The notes under the pieces were generated by a model that saw only the letters and a program-made list of their open reading frames with translations, had not been told where the DNA came from and made no database searches. From the NCBI GenBank assembly GCA_026874595.1, contig CM049318.1, positions 45,488,456-45,552,455 on the forward strand: a stretch of 64,000 nt of DNA, in the 5' to 3' direction. The translations under genes were made by a program, and so were the position numbers. This document shows, piece after piece, positions 14,101-27,285 of this stretch. Source of the DNA: Sipunculus nudus. Taxonomy: Eukaryota > Annelida > Sipuncula > Golfingiida > Sipunculidae. Position 1 is the stretch's first letter; each line of letters starts with the position of its first letter.

Positions 14101-14980
14101 GGGAGTGTGTCACAAGATTGTCACTGTCACAAGATTGTCACAAACATTGCACAGACTGTCCCAAGCAAATTTAGAAGAAAACATAAAGGGTGTGTGTCAC
14201 AAGATTGTCACTGTCACAAACAGGTCGCAAACAGTGCACAGACTTTCCCAAGCAAATTAACAAGCAAGTATAAAGGGTGTGTGTCACAAGATTGTCACTG
14301 TCACAAGATTGTCACAAACATGGATTAGACTTTCCCAAGCAAATTTACAAGCAAGTATAAAGGGTGTGTGTCACAAAATTGTCACTGTCACAAGATTGTC
14401 ACAAACATGGCATAGACTTTCCCAAGCAATTTTACAAGCAAGTGTAAAGGGTGTGTGTCACAAGATTGTCATTGTCACAGGATTGTCACAAACATGGCAT
14501 AGACTTTCCTAAGCAAATTTACAAGCAAGTATAAAAGGTGTGTGTCACAAGATTGTCACTGTCACAAGATTGTCACAAACATGGAACTGAGTGTCCCAAG
14601 CAATTTTACAAGCAAGTGTAAAGGGTGTGTGTCACAAGATTGTCACTGTCACAGGATTGTCACAAACATGGCATAGACTTTCCCAAGCAAATTTACAAGC
14701 AAGTATAAAAGGTGTGTGTCACAAGATTGTCACTGTCACAAGATTGTCACAAACATGGAACTGACTGTCCCAAGCAAATTTATAAGCAAGCATAAAGGGT
14801 GTGTGTCACAAGATTTTCACTGTCACAAGATTGTCACAAAGATGGCATAGACTTTCCCAAGCAAATTTACAAGCAAGAGTAAAGGGTGTGTGTCACAAGA
14901 TTGTCACTGTCACAAGATTGTCACAAACATGGCATAGACTTTCCAAAGCAAATTTACGAGCAAGTATAAAAGGTGTGTGT
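11190..14980 (+). repeat. 7,233-bp-offset segmental duplication, copy 1
   Basis: Landmarks at 11,271, 11,443, 11,789, 12,037, 12,296, 12,818, 13,080, 13,341, 13,598, 13,846 and 14,107 each recur 7,233 bp downstream, including the rare 1-bp insertion in the CACAAATATTG monomer at 12,997. About 3.8 kb is therefore copied as a block. The offset equals the sum of the four intervening HORs (1,982 + 1,809 + 1,808 + 1,634). Visible differences are few, for example CATAAAGGG at 12,808 versus CATACAGGG at 20,041. Confidence 0.85.
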
Positions 14981-17900
14981 CACAATATTGTCACTGTCAC
15001 AAGATTGTCACAAACATGGAACTGACTGTCCCAAGCAAATTTATAAGCAAGCATAAACGGTGTGTGTCACAAGATTTTCACTGTCACAAACATGTCGCAA
15101 ACTTGGCAGAGACTTTCCCAAGCAAATTTACAAGCAAATTTAAAGGTTGTGTGTCACAAGATTGTCACTGTCACAAGATTGTTTCAAACCTTGCACAGAC
15201 TTTCCCATGCAAATTTACAAGCAAATATAAAAGGTGTGTCACAAGATTGTCACTGTCACAAGATTGTCACAAACATGGCATAGACTGTCCCAAGCAAATT
15301 TACAAGCAAGTATAAAGGGATTGTGTCACAAGATTGTCACTGTCACAAGATTGTCACAAACATTGCACAGACTGTCCCAAGCAAATTTAGAAGCAAGCAT
15401 AAAGGGTGTGTGTCACAAGATTGTCACTGTCACAAACATGTCGCAAACATGTCATAGACTTTCCTAAGCAAATTAACAAGCAAGTATAAAGGGTACGTGT
15501 CATAAGATTGTCACTGTCACAAGATTGTCACAAACATGGCATAGACTTTCCCAAGCAAATTTACAAGCAAGTATAAAGGGTGTGTGTCACAAGATGGTCA
15601 CTGTCACAAGATTGTCACATACATGGCATAGACTTTCCCAAGCAAATTTACAAGCAATTATTAAAGGTATGTGTCACAAGATTGTCACAAACATGGCATA
15701 GACTTTCCGAAGCAAATTTACAAGCAAGTATAAAGGGTGTGTGTTACAAGATTGTCACTGTCACAAACATGTCGCAAACTTGGCAGAGACCTTCCCAAGC
15801 AAATTTACAAGCAAATATAAATGGTGTGTGTCACAAGATTGTCACTGTCACAAGATTGTCATAAACATGGCATAAACTGTCCCAAGCAAATTTACAAGCA
15901 AGTATAAAGGGAGTGTGTCACAAGATTGTCACTGTCACAAGATTGTCACAAACATTGCACAGACTGTCCCAAGCAAATTTAGAAGAAAACATAAAGGGTG
16001 TGTGTCACAAGATTGTCACTGTCACAAACAGGTCGCAAACAGTGCACAGACTTTCCCAAGCAAATTAACAAGCAAGTATAAAGGGTGTGTGTCACAAGAT
16101 TGTCACTGTCACAAGATTGTCACAAACATGGATTAGACTTTCCCAAGCAAATTTACAAGCAAGTATAAAGGGTGTGTGTCACAAAATTGTCACTGTCACA
16201 AGATTGTCACAAACATGGCATAGACTTTCCCAAGCAATTTTACAAGCAAGTGTAAAGGGTGTGTGTCACAAGATTGTCATTGTCACAGGATTGTCACAAA
16301 CATGGCATAGACTTTCCTAAGCAAATTTACAAGCAAGTATAAAAGGTGTGTGTCACAAGATTGTCACTGTCACAAGATTGTCACAAACATGGAACTGACT
16401 GTCCCAAGCAATTTTACAAGCAAGTGTAAAGGGTGTGTGTCACAAGATTGTCACTGTCACAGGATTGTCACAAACATGGCATAGACTTTCCCAAGCAAAT
16501 TTACAAGCAAGTATAAAAGGTGTGTGTCACAAGATTGTCACTGTCACAAGATTGTCACAAACATGGAACTGACTGTCCCAAGCAAATTTATAAGCAAGCA
16601 TAAAGGGTGTGTGTCACAAGATTTTCACTGTCACAAGATTGTCACAAAGATGGCATAGACTTTCCCAAGCAAATTTACAAGCAAGAGTAAAGGGTGTGTG
16701 TCACAAGATTGTCACTGTCACAAGATTGTCACAAACATGGCATAGACTTTCCAAAGCAAATTTACGAGCAAGTATAAAAGGTGTGTGTCACAATATTGTC
16801 ACTGTCACAAGATTGTCACAAACATGGAACTGACTGTCCCAAGCAAATTTATAAGCAAGCATAAACGGTGTGTGTCACAAGATTTTCACTGTCACAAACA
16901 TGTCGCAAACTTGGCAGAGACTTTCCCAAGCAAATTTACAAGCAAATTTAAAGTTTGTGTGTCACAAGATTGTCACTGTCACAAGATTGTTTCAAACCTT
17001 GCACAGACTTTCCCATGCAAATTTACAAGCAAATATAAAAGGTGTGTCACAAGATTGTCACTGTCACAAGATTGTCACAAACATGGCATAGACTGTCCCA
17101 AGCAAATTTACAAGCAAGTATAAAGGGATTGTGTCACAAGATTGTCACTGTCACAAGATTGTCACAAACATTGCACAGACTGTCCCAAGCAAATTTAGAA
17201 GCAAGCATAAAGGGTGTGTGTCACAAGATTGTCACTGTCACAAACATGTCGCAAACATGACATAGACTTTCCTAAGCAAATTAACAAGCAAGTATAAAGG
17301 GTACGTGTCATAAGATTGTCACTGTCACAAGATTGTCACAAACATGGCATAGACTTTCCCAAGCAAATTTACAAGCAAGTATAAAGGGTGTGTGTCACAA
17401 GATGGTCACTGTCACAAGATTGTCACATACATGGCATAGACTTTCCCAAGCAAATTTACAAGCAATTATTAAAGGTATGTGTCACAAGATTGTCACAAAC
17501 ATGGCATAGACTTTCCGAAGCAAATTTACAAGCAAGTATAAAGGGTGTGTGTCACAAGATTGTCACTGTCACATGATTGTCACAAACATGGCATAGACTT
17601 TCCTAAGCAAATTTACAAGCAAGTATAAAAGGTGTGTGTCACAAGATTATCTCTGTCACAAGATTGTCAGAAACATGGAACTGACTGTCCAAAGCAAATT
17701 TACAAGCAAGTATAAAGGGTGTGTGTTACAAGATTGTCACTGTCACAAACATGTCGCAAACTTGGCAGAGACCTTCCCAAGCAAATTTAGAAGCAAGCAT
17801 AAAGGGTGTGTGTCACAAGATTGTCACTGTCACAAACATGTCGCAAACATGGCACAGACTTTCCCAAGCAAATTAACAAGCAAGTATAAAGGGTGTGTGT

Positions 17901-18422
17901 CACAAGATTGTCACTGTCACAAGATTGTCACAAACATGGCATAGACTTTCCCAAGCAAATTTACAAGCAAGTATAAAAGGTGTGTGTCACAAGATTGTCA
18001 CTGTCACAAGATTGTCACAAACATGGAACTGACTGTCCCAAGCAATTTTACAAGCAAGTGTAAAGGGTGTGTGTCACAAGATTGTCACTGTCACAGGATT
18101 GTCACAAACATGGCATAGACTTTCCCAAGCAAATTTACAAGCAAGTATAAAAGGTGTGTGTCACAAGATTGTCACTGTCACAAGATTGTCACAAACATGG
18201 AACTGACTGTCCCAAGCAAATTTATAAGCAAGCATAAAGGGTGTGTGTCACAAGATTTTCACTGTCACAAGATTGTCACAAAGATGGCATAGACTTTCCC
18301 AAGCAAATTTACAAGCAAGAGTAAAGGGTGTGTGTCACAAGATTGTCACTGTCACAAGATTGTCACAAACATGGCATAGACTTTCCAAAGCAAATTTACG
18401 AGCAAGTATAAAAGGTGTGTGT
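14980..18422 (+). repeat. Two tandem beta HORs of 1,808 and 1,634 bp
   Basis: Landmarks at 14,980, 16,788 and 18,422 delimit one 21-monomer and one 19-monomer HOR. The first lacks, near 15,735, two monomers found in the preceding unit: the ATGATTG monomer and the TTGTCCCTG monomer. There the array passes directly to the GTGTTACAAG monomer. The second lacks two monomers near 17,960 that are present at 16,160-16,330. The shortenings are in different parts of the HOR, so they are independent two-monomer losses. Confidence 0.8.
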
Positions 18423-21400
18423 CACAATATTGTCACTGTCACAAGATTGTCACAAACATGGAACTGACTGTCCCAAGCAAATTTATAAGCAAGCATAAAC
18501 GGTGTGTGTCACAAGATTTTCACTGTCACAAACATGTCGCAAACTTGGCAGAGACTTTCCCAAGCAAATTTACAAGCAAATTTAAAGTTTGTGTGTCACA
18601 AGATTGTCACTGTCACAAGATTGTTTCAAACCTTGCACAGACTTTCCCATGCAAATTTACAAGCAAATATAAAAGGTGTGTCACAAGATTGTCACTGTCA
18701 CAAGATTGTCACAAACATGGCATAGACTGTCCCAAGCAAATTTACAAGCAAGTATAAAGGGATTGTGTCACAAGATTGTCACTGTCACAAGATTGTCACA
18801 AACATTGCACAGACTGTCCCAAGCAAATTTAGAAGCAAGCATAAAGGGTGTGTGTCACAAGATTGTCACTGTCACAAACATGTCGCAAACATGACATAGA
18901 CTTTCCTAAGCAAATTAACAAGCAAGTATAAAGGGTACGTGTCATAAGATTGTCACTGTCACAAGATTGTCACAAACATGGCATAGACTTTCCCAAGCAA
19001 ATTTACAAGCAAGTATAAAGGGTGTGTGTCACAAGATGGTCACTGTCACAAGATTGTCACATACATGGCATAGACTTTCCCAAGCAAATTTACAAGCAAT
19101 TATTAAAGGTATGTGTCACAAGATTGTCACAAACATGGCATAGACTTTCCGAAGCAAATTTACAAGCAAGTATAAAGGGTGTGTGTCACAAGATTGTCAC
19201 TGTCACATGATTGTCACAAACATGGCATAGACTTTCCTAAGCAAATTTACAAGCAAGTATAAAAGGTGTGTGTCACAAGATTATCTCTGTCACAAGATTG
19301 TCAGAAACATGGAACTGACTGTCCAAAGCAAATTTACAAGCAAGTATAAAGGGTGTGTGTTACAAGATTGTCACTGTCACAAACATGTCGCAAACTTGGC
19401 AGAGACCTTCCCAAGCAAATTTAGAAGCAAGCATAAAGGGTGTGTGTCACAAGATTGTCACTGTCACAAACATGTCGCAAACATGGCACAGACTTTCCCA
19501 AGCAAATTAACAAGCAAGTATAAAGGGTGTGTGTCACAAGATTGTCACTGTCACAAGATTGTCACAAACATGGCATAGACTTTCCCAAGCAAATTTACAA
19601 GCAAGTATAAAGGGTGTGTGTCACAAGATTTTCACTGTCACAAGATTGTCACAAACATGGCATAGACTTTCCCAAGCAATTTTACAAGCAAGTGTAAAGG
19701 GTGTGTGTCACAAGATTGTCATTGTCACAGGATTCTCAAAAACATGGCATAGACTTTCCTAAGCAAATTTACAAGCAAGTATAAAAGGTGTGTGTCACAA
19801 GATTGCCACTGTCACAAGATTGTCACAAACATGGAACTGACTGTCCCAAGCAATTTTACAAGCAAGTGTAAAGGGTGTGTGTCACAAGATTGTCATTGTC
19901 ACAGGATTGTCACAAACATGGCATAGACTTTCCCAAGCAAATTTACAAGCAAGTATAAAAGGTGTGTGTCACAAGATTGTCACTGTCACAAGATTGTCAC
20001 AAACATGGAACTGACTGTCCCAAGCAAATTTATAAGCAAGCATACAGGGTGTGTGTCACAAGATTGTCACTGTCACAAGATTGTCACAAACATGGCATAG
20101 ACTTTCCCAAGCAAATTTACAAGCAAGAGTAAAGGGTGTGTGTCACAAGATTGTCACTGTCAAAAGATTGTCACAAACTTGGCATAGACTTTCCAAAGCA
20201 AATTTACGAGCAAGTATAAAAGGTGTGTGTCACAAATATTGTCACTGTCACAAGATTGTCACAAACATGGAACTGACTGTCCCAAGCAAATTTATAAGCA
20301 AGCATAAACGGTGTGTGTCACAAGATTGTCACTGTCACAAACATGTCGCAAACTTGGCAGAGACTTTCCCAAGCAAATTTACAAGCAAATATAAAGGTTG
20401 TGTGTCACAAGATTGTCACTGTCACAAGATTGTTTCAAACCTTGCACAGACTTTCCCATGCAAATTTACAAGCAAATATAAATGGTGTGTCACAAGATTG
20501 TCACTGTCACAAGATTGTCACAAACATGGCATAGACTGTCCCAAGCAAATTTACAAGCAAGTATAAAGGGATTGTGTCACAAGATTGTCACTGTCACAAG
20601 ATTGTCACAAACATTGCACAGACTGTCCGAAGCAAATTTAGAAGCAAGCATAAAGGGTGTGTGTCACAAGATTGTCACTGTCACAAACATGTCGCAAACA
20701 TGGCACAGACTTTCCTAAGCAAATTAACAAGCAAGTATAAAGGGTACGTGTCATAAGATTGTCACTGTCACAAGATTGTCACAAACATGGCATAGACTTT
20801 CCCAAGCAAATTTACAAGCAAGTATAAAGGGTGTGTGTCACAAGATGGTCACTGTCACAAGATTGTCACATACATGGCATAGACTTTCCCAAGCAAATTT
20901 ACAAGCAATTATTAAAGGTATGTGTCACAAGATTGTCACAAACATGGCATAGACTTTCCGAAGCAAATTTACAAGCAAGTATAAAGGGTGTGTGTCACAA
21001 GATTGTCACTGTCACATGATTGTCACAAACATGGCATAGACTTTCCTAAGCAAATTTACAAGCAAGTATAAAAGGTGTGTGTCACAAGATTGTCCCTGTC
21101 ACAAGATTGTCACAAACATGGAACTGACTGTCCAAAGCAAATTTACAAGCAAGCATAAAGGGTGTGTGTTACAAGATTGTCACTGTCACAAACATGTCGC
21201 AAACTTGGCAGAGACCTTCCCAAGCAAATTTACAAGCAAATATAAATGGTGTGTGTCACAAGATTGTCACTGTCACAAGATTGTCATAAACATGGCATAA
21301 ACTGTCCCAAGCAAATTTACAAGCAAGTATAAAGGGAGTGTGTCACAAGATTGTCACTGTCACAAGATTGTCACAAACATTGCACAGACTGTCCCAAGCA

Positions 21401-22213
21401 AATTTAGAAGAAAACATAAAGGGTGTGTGTCACAAGATTGTCACTGTCACAAACAGGTCGCAAACAGTGCACAGACTTTCCCAAGCAAATTAACAAGCAA
21501 GTATAAAGGGTGTGTGTCACAAGATTGTCACTGTCACAAGATTGTCACAAACATGGATTAGACTTTCCCAAGCAAATTTACAAGCAAGTATAAAGGGTGT
21601 GTGTCACAAAATTGTCACTGTCACAAGATTGTCACAAACATGGCATAGACTTTCCCAAGCAATTTTATAAGCAAGTGTAAAGGGTGTGTGTCACAAGATT
21701 GTCATTGTCACAGGATTGTCACAAACATGGCATAGACTTTCCTAAGCAAATTTACAAGCAAGTATAAAAGGTGTGTGTCACAAGATTGTCACTGTCACAA
21801 GATTGTCACAAACATGGAACTGACTGTCCCAAGCAATTTTACAAGCAAGTGTAAAGGGTGTGTGTCACAAGATTGTCACTGTCACAGGATTGTCACAAAC
21901 ATGGCATAGACTTTCCCAAGCAAATTTACAAGCAAGTATAAAAGGTGTGTCACAAGATTGTCACTGTCACAAGATTGTCACAAACATGGAACTGACTGTC
22001 CCAAGCAAATTTATAAGCAAGCATAAAGGGTGTGTGTCACAAGATTTTCACTGTCACAAGATTGTCACAAAGATGGCATAGACTTTCCCAAGCAAATTTA
22101 CAAGCAAGAGTAAAGGGTGTGTGTCACAAGATTGTCACTGTCACAAGATTGTCACAAACATGGCATAGACTTTCCAAAGCAAATTTACGAGCAAGTATAA
22201 AAGGTGTGTGTCA
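18423..22213 (+). repeat. 7,233-bp-offset segmental duplication, copy 2
   Basis: Second copy of the 3.8-kb beta segment, carrying the same shared ACAAATATTG insertion at 20,230. It has private changes: CAATTTTATAAG near 21,661 and a GT loss near 21,946 that shortens one monomer and shifts later offsets to 7,231. The insertion shared by both copies dates the duplication after that insertion arose, while the GT loss came later in this copy only. Confidence 0.85.
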
Positions 22214-22462
22214 CAATATTGTCACTGTCACAAGATTGTCACAAACATGGAACTGACTGTCCGAAGCAAATTTATAAGCAAGCATAAAGGGTGTGTGTCA
22301 CAAGATTGTCACTGTCACAAACATGTCGCAAACTTGGCAGAGACTTTCCCAAGCAAATTTACAAGCAAATATAAAGGTTGTGTGTCACAAGATTGTCACT
22401 GTCACAAGATTGTTTCAAACCTTGCACAGACTTTCCCATGCAAATTTACAAGCAAATATAAA

Positions 22463-22566
22463 TGGTGTGTCACAAGATTGTCACTGTCACAAGATTGTCA
22501 CTGTCACAAACATGTCGCAAATATGGCACAGACTTTCCCAAGCAAATTAACAAGCAAGTATAAAGG
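22463..22566 (+). repeat. 104-bp monomer (extra 17-bp unit)
   Basis: TCACAAG landmarks at 22,470 and 22,574 are 104 bp apart, 17 more than normal. The run of TGTCACAAGATTGTCAC units has an additional partial copy before AAACATGTCGC. The same variant in the same context occurs at 48,588-48,691, 52,131-52,234 (with one ACTATCAC change) and 56,962-57,065. All four follow the octamer-bearing monomer, so they are copies of a single event rather than four independent expansions. Confidence 0.9.
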
Positions 22567-25500
22567 GTGTGTGTCACAAGATTGTCACTGTCACAAGATT
22601 GTCACAAACATGGCATAGACTTTCCCAAGCAAATTTACAAGAAAGTATAAAGGGTGTGTGTCACAAGATTGTCACTGTCACAAGATTGTCCCAAACATGG
22701 CATAGACTTTCCCAAGCAAATTTACAAGCAAGTATTAAAGGTGTGTTTCACAAGATTGTCACAAACATGGCAGAGACTTTCCCAAGCAAATTTACAAGCA
22801 AATATAAAGGTTGTGTGTCACAAGATTGTCACTGTCACAAGATTGTTTCAAACCTTGCACAGACTTTCCCATGCAAATTCACAAGCAAATATAAATGGTG
22901 TGTCACAAGATTGTCACTGTCACAAGATTGTCACAAACATGGCATAGACTGTCCCAAGCAAATTTACAAGCAAGTATAAAGGGAGTGTGTCACAAGATTG
23001 TCACTGTCACAAGATTGTCACAAACATTGCACAGACTGTCCGAAGCAAATTTAGAAGCAAGCATAAAGGGTGTGTGTCACAAGAGTGTCACTGTCACAAA
23101 CATGTCGCAAACATGGCACAGACTTTCCCAAGGAAATTAACAAGCAAGTGTAAAGGGTGTGTGTCATAAGATTGTCACTGTCACAAGATTGTCACAAACA
23201 TGGCATAGACTTTCCCAAGCAAATTTACAAGCAAGTATAAAGGGTGTGTGTCACAAGATGGTCACTGTCACAAGATTGTCACATACATGGCATAGACTTT
23301 CCCAAGCAAATTTACAAGCAAGTGTAAAAGGTGTGTGTCACAAGATTGTCACAAACATGGCATAGACTTTCCGAAGCAAGTTTACAAGCAAGTATAAAGG
23401 GTTTGTGTCACAAGATAGTCACTGTCACAAGATTGTCACAAACATGGCATAGACTGTCCCAAGCAAATTTACAAGCAAGTATAAAGGGAGTGTGTCACAA
23501 GATTGTCACTGTCACAAGATTGTCACAAACATTGCACAAACTGTCCCAAGCAAATTTACAAGCAAGCATAAAGGGTGTGTGTCACAAGATTGTCACTGTC
23601 ACAAGATTGTCACAAACATGGCATAGACTTTCCCAAGCAAATTTACAAGCAAGTATAAAGGGTGTGTGTCACAAGATTTTCACTGTCACAAGATTGTCAA
23701 AAACATGGCATAGGCTTTCCCAAGCAAATTTTCAAGCAAGTGTAAAGGGTGTGTGTCACAAGATTGTCACTGTCACAAGATTGTCACAAACATGGCATAG
23801 ACTTTCCCAAGCAAATTTACAAGCAAGTGTAAAGGGTGTGTGTCACAAGATTGTCACTGTCACAAGATTGTCATAAACATGGCATAGACTGTCCCAAGCA
23901 AATTTACAAGCAAGTATAAAGGGAGTGTGTTACAAGATTGTCACTGCCACAAGATTGTCACAAACATTGCACAAACTGTCCCAAGCAAATTTACAAGCAA
24001 GCATAAAGGGTGTGTGTCACAAGATTGTCACTGTCACAAACATGTCGCAAACATGGCACAGACTTTCCCAAGCACATTAACAAGCAAGTATAAAGGGTGT
24101 GTGTCACAAGATTGTCACTGTCACAAGATTGTCACAAACATGGCATAGACTTTCCCAAGCAAATTTACAAGCAAGTATTAAAGGTGTGTGTCACAAGATT
24201 GTCACTGTCACAAGATTGTCACAAACATGGCATAGACTTTCCCAAGCAAATTTACAAGCAAGTATAAAGGGTGTGTGTCACAAGATTTTCACTGTCACAA
24301 GATTGTCAAAAACATGGCATAGGCTTTCCCAAGCAAATTTACAAGCAAATATAAATGGTGTGTCACAAGATTGTCACTGTCACAAGATTGTCACAAACAT
24401 GGCATAGACTGTCCCAAGCAAATTTACAAGCAAGTATAAAGGGAGTGTGTCACGAGATTGTCACTGTCACAAGATTGTCACAAACATTGCACAGACTGTC
24501 CCAAGCAAATTTAGAAGCAAGCATAAAGGGTGTGTGTCACAAGATTGTCACTGTCACAAACATGTCGCAAACATGGCACAGACTTTCCCAAGGAAATTAA
24601 CAAGCAAGTGTAAAGGGTCTGTGAAATAAGATTGTCACTGTCACAAGATTGTCACAAACATGGCATAGGCTTTCCCAAGCAAATTTACAAGCAAGTATAA
24701 AGGGTGTGTGTCACAAGATGGTCACTGTCACAAGATTGTCACATACATGGCATAGACTTTCCCAAGCAAATTTACAACCAAGTGTAAAAGGTGTGTGTCA
24801 CAAGATTGTCACAAACATGGCATAGACTTTCCGAAGCAAATTTACAAGCAAGTATAAAGGGTGTGTGTCACAAGATAGTCACTGTCACAAGATTGTCACA
24901 AACATGGCATAGACTGTCCCAAGCAAATTTACAAGCAAGTATAAAGGGAGTGTGTCACAAGATTGTCACTGTCACAAGATTGTCACAAACATTGCACAAA
25001 CTGTCCTAAGCAAATTTACAAGCAAGCATAAAGGGTGTGTGTCACAAGATTGTCACTGTCACAAACATGTCGCAAACATGGCACAGACTTTCCCAAGCAC
25101 ATTAACAAGCAAGTATAAAGGGTGTGTGTCACAAGATTGTCACTGTCACAAGATTGTCACAAACATGGCATAGACTTTCCCAAGCAAATTTACAAGCAAG
25201 TATAAAGGGTGTGTGTCACAAGATTTTCACTGTCACAAGATTGTCAAAAACATGGCATAGGCTTTCCCAGGCAAAGTTACAAGCAAGTGTTAAGGGTGTG
25301 TGTCACAAGATTGTCACTGTCACAAGATTGTCACAAACATGGCATAGGCTTACCCAAGCAAATTTACAAGCAAGTGTAAAGGGTGTGTGTCACAAGATTG
25401 TCACTGTCACAAGATTGTCACAAACATGGCATAGACTTTCCGAAGCAAATTTACAAGCAAGTATAAAGGGTGTGTGTCACAAGATAGTCACTGTCACAAG

Positions 25501-26234
25501 ATTGTCACAAACATAGCATAGACTGTCCCAAGGAAATTTACAAGCAAGTATAAAGGGAGTGTGTTACAAGATTGTCACTGTCACAAGATTGTCACAAACA
25601 TTGCACAAACTGTCCCAAGCAAATTTACAAGCAAGCATAAAGGGTGTGTGTCACAAGATTGTCACTGTCACAAACATGTCGCAAACATGGCACAGACTTT
25701 CCCAAGCACATTAACAAGCAAGTATAAAGGGTGTGTGTCACAAGATTGTCACTGTCACAAGATTGTCACAAACATGGCATAGACTTTCCCAGGCAAATTT
25801 ACAAGCAAGTATTAAAGGTGTGTGTCACAAGATTGTCATAAACATGGCATAGACTTTCCCAAGCAAATTAACAAGCAAGTATAAAGGGTGTGTGTCACAA
25901 GACTGTCACTGTCACAAGATTGTCACAAACATGGCATAGACTTTCCCAAGCAAATTTACAAGCAAGTATAAAGGGTGTGTGTCACAAGATTTTCACTGTC
26001 ACAAGATTGTCAAAAACATGGCATAGGCTTTCCCAAGCAAATTTACAAGCAAGTGTAAATGTGTGTGTCACAAGATTGTCACTGTCACAAGATTGTCACA
26101 AACATGGCATAGGCTTTCCCAAGCAAATTAACAAGCAAGTATAAAGGGTGTCTGTCATAAGATTGTCACTGTCACAAGATTGTCACAAACATGGCATAGA
26201 CTTTCCCAAGCAATTTTACAAGCAAGTGTTAAGG

Positions 26235-26277
26235 GTGTGTGTCACAAGATTGACAAGATTATAAGCAAGCATAAAGG
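26235..26277 (+). repeat. 43-bp truncated monomer (deletion junction)
   Basis: TCACAAG landmarks at 26,242 and 26,285 are only 43 bp apart. The sequence passes from ACAAGATTGACA, typical of the variant seen at 3,161 and 28,425, straight into ATTATAAGCAAGCATAAAG, typical of the monomer after the 98-bp class (around 3,666). The missing material is several monomers and is not a whole-monomer number, so the array register is broken here. This is the only out-of-register junction of this size I saw in the window. Confidence 0.9.
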
Positions 26278-27285
26278 GTGTGTGTCACAAGATTGTCACT
26301 GTCACAAACATGTCGCAAACTTGGCAGAGACTTTCCCAAGCAAATTTACAAGCAAATATAAAGATTGTGTGTCACAAGATTGTCACTGTCACAAGATTGT
26401 TTCAAACCTTGCATAGTCTTTCCCATGCAAATTTACAAGCAAATATAAATGGTGTGTCACAAGATTGTCACTGTCACAAGATTGTCACAAACATTGCATA
26501 GACTGTCCCAAGCAAATTTACAAGCAAGTATAAAGGGATTGTGTCACAAGATTGTCACTGTCACAAACATGTCGCAAACATGGCACAGACTTTCCTAAGC
26601 AAATTAACAAGCAAGTATAAAGGGTGTGTGTCATAAGATTATCACTGTCACAAGATTGTCACAAACATGGCATAGACTTTCCCAAGCAAATTTACAAGCA
26701 AGAATAAAGGGTGTGTGTCACAAGATGGTCACTGTCACAAGATTGTCACATACATGGCATAGACTTTCCCAAGCAAATTTACAAGCAATTATTAAAGGTA
26801 TGTGTCACAAGATTGTCACAAACATGGCATAGACTTTCCGAAGCAAATTTACAAGCAAGTATAAAGGGTGTGTGTTACAAGATTGTCACTGTCACATGAT
26901 TGTCACAAACATGGCATAGACTTTCCTAAGCAAATTTACAAGCAAGTATAAAAGGTGTGTGTCACAAGATTGTCCCTGTCACAAGATTGTCACAAACAAG
27001 GAACTGACTGTCCAAAGCAAATTTACAAGCAAGTATAAAGGGTGTGTGTTACAAGATTGTCACTGTCACAAACATGTCGCAAACATCGCACAGACTTTCC
27101 CAAGCAAATTAACAAGCAAGTATAAAGGGTGTGTGTCACAAGATGGTCACTGTCACAAGATTGTCACATACATGGCATAGACTTTCCCAAGGAAATTTAC
27201 AAGCAATTATTAAAGGTATGTGTCACAAGATTGTCACAAACATGGCATAGACTTTCCGAAGCAAATTTACAAGCAAGTATAAAGG

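Larger units (their letters stand above)
11100..22300 (+). repeat. HOR block, type beta (1,634 / 1,808 / 1,982-bp units)
   Basis: The recurring TCACAATATT landmark (TCACAAATATT in two copies) lies at 11,189, 12,997, 14,980, 16,788, 18,422, 20,230 and 22,211. The spacings are 1,808, 1,983, 1,808, 1,634, 1,808 and 1,981 bp. These fit 87n - 19 with n = 19, 21 or 23, where the 19-bp deficit is one 70-bp plus one 85-bp monomer per unit. The two off-by-one values come from a 1-bp insertion in ACAAATATTG and a private 2-bp GT loss at about 21,946. Most copies carry a diagnostic CATAAACGG in the monomer after the landmark. No 98-bp monomer was seen here. Confidence 0.88.
22300..27100 (+). repeat. Irregular mosaic zone of the array
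   Basis: The regular beta order ends soon after 22,211 and the TCACAATATT landmark is absent for 6,559 bp, until 28,770. Parts of the zone still repeat: landmarks at 22,895, 22,987, 23,331 and 23,492 recur at 24,355, 24,447, 24,791 and 24,952 (offset 1,460, which is 17 monomers minus 19 bp), and 23,927 recurs at 25,561 (offset 1,634). The zone includes a 104-bp monomer at 22,463, a hybrid 85-bp monomer lacking the octamer near 24,320 and a 43-bp truncated monomer at 26,235. It also holds one of the longest stop-free stretches (23,331-23,876). It reads as a junction between HOR families that has undergone repeated local rearrangement. Confidence 0.8.

Noticed and set aside
23331-23876. 181-codon stop-free stretch as a repetitive protein gene
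   Set aside because: It is a run of monomers that happen to lack the stop-bearing variants. The same frame is interrupted in neighbouring and homologous copies.
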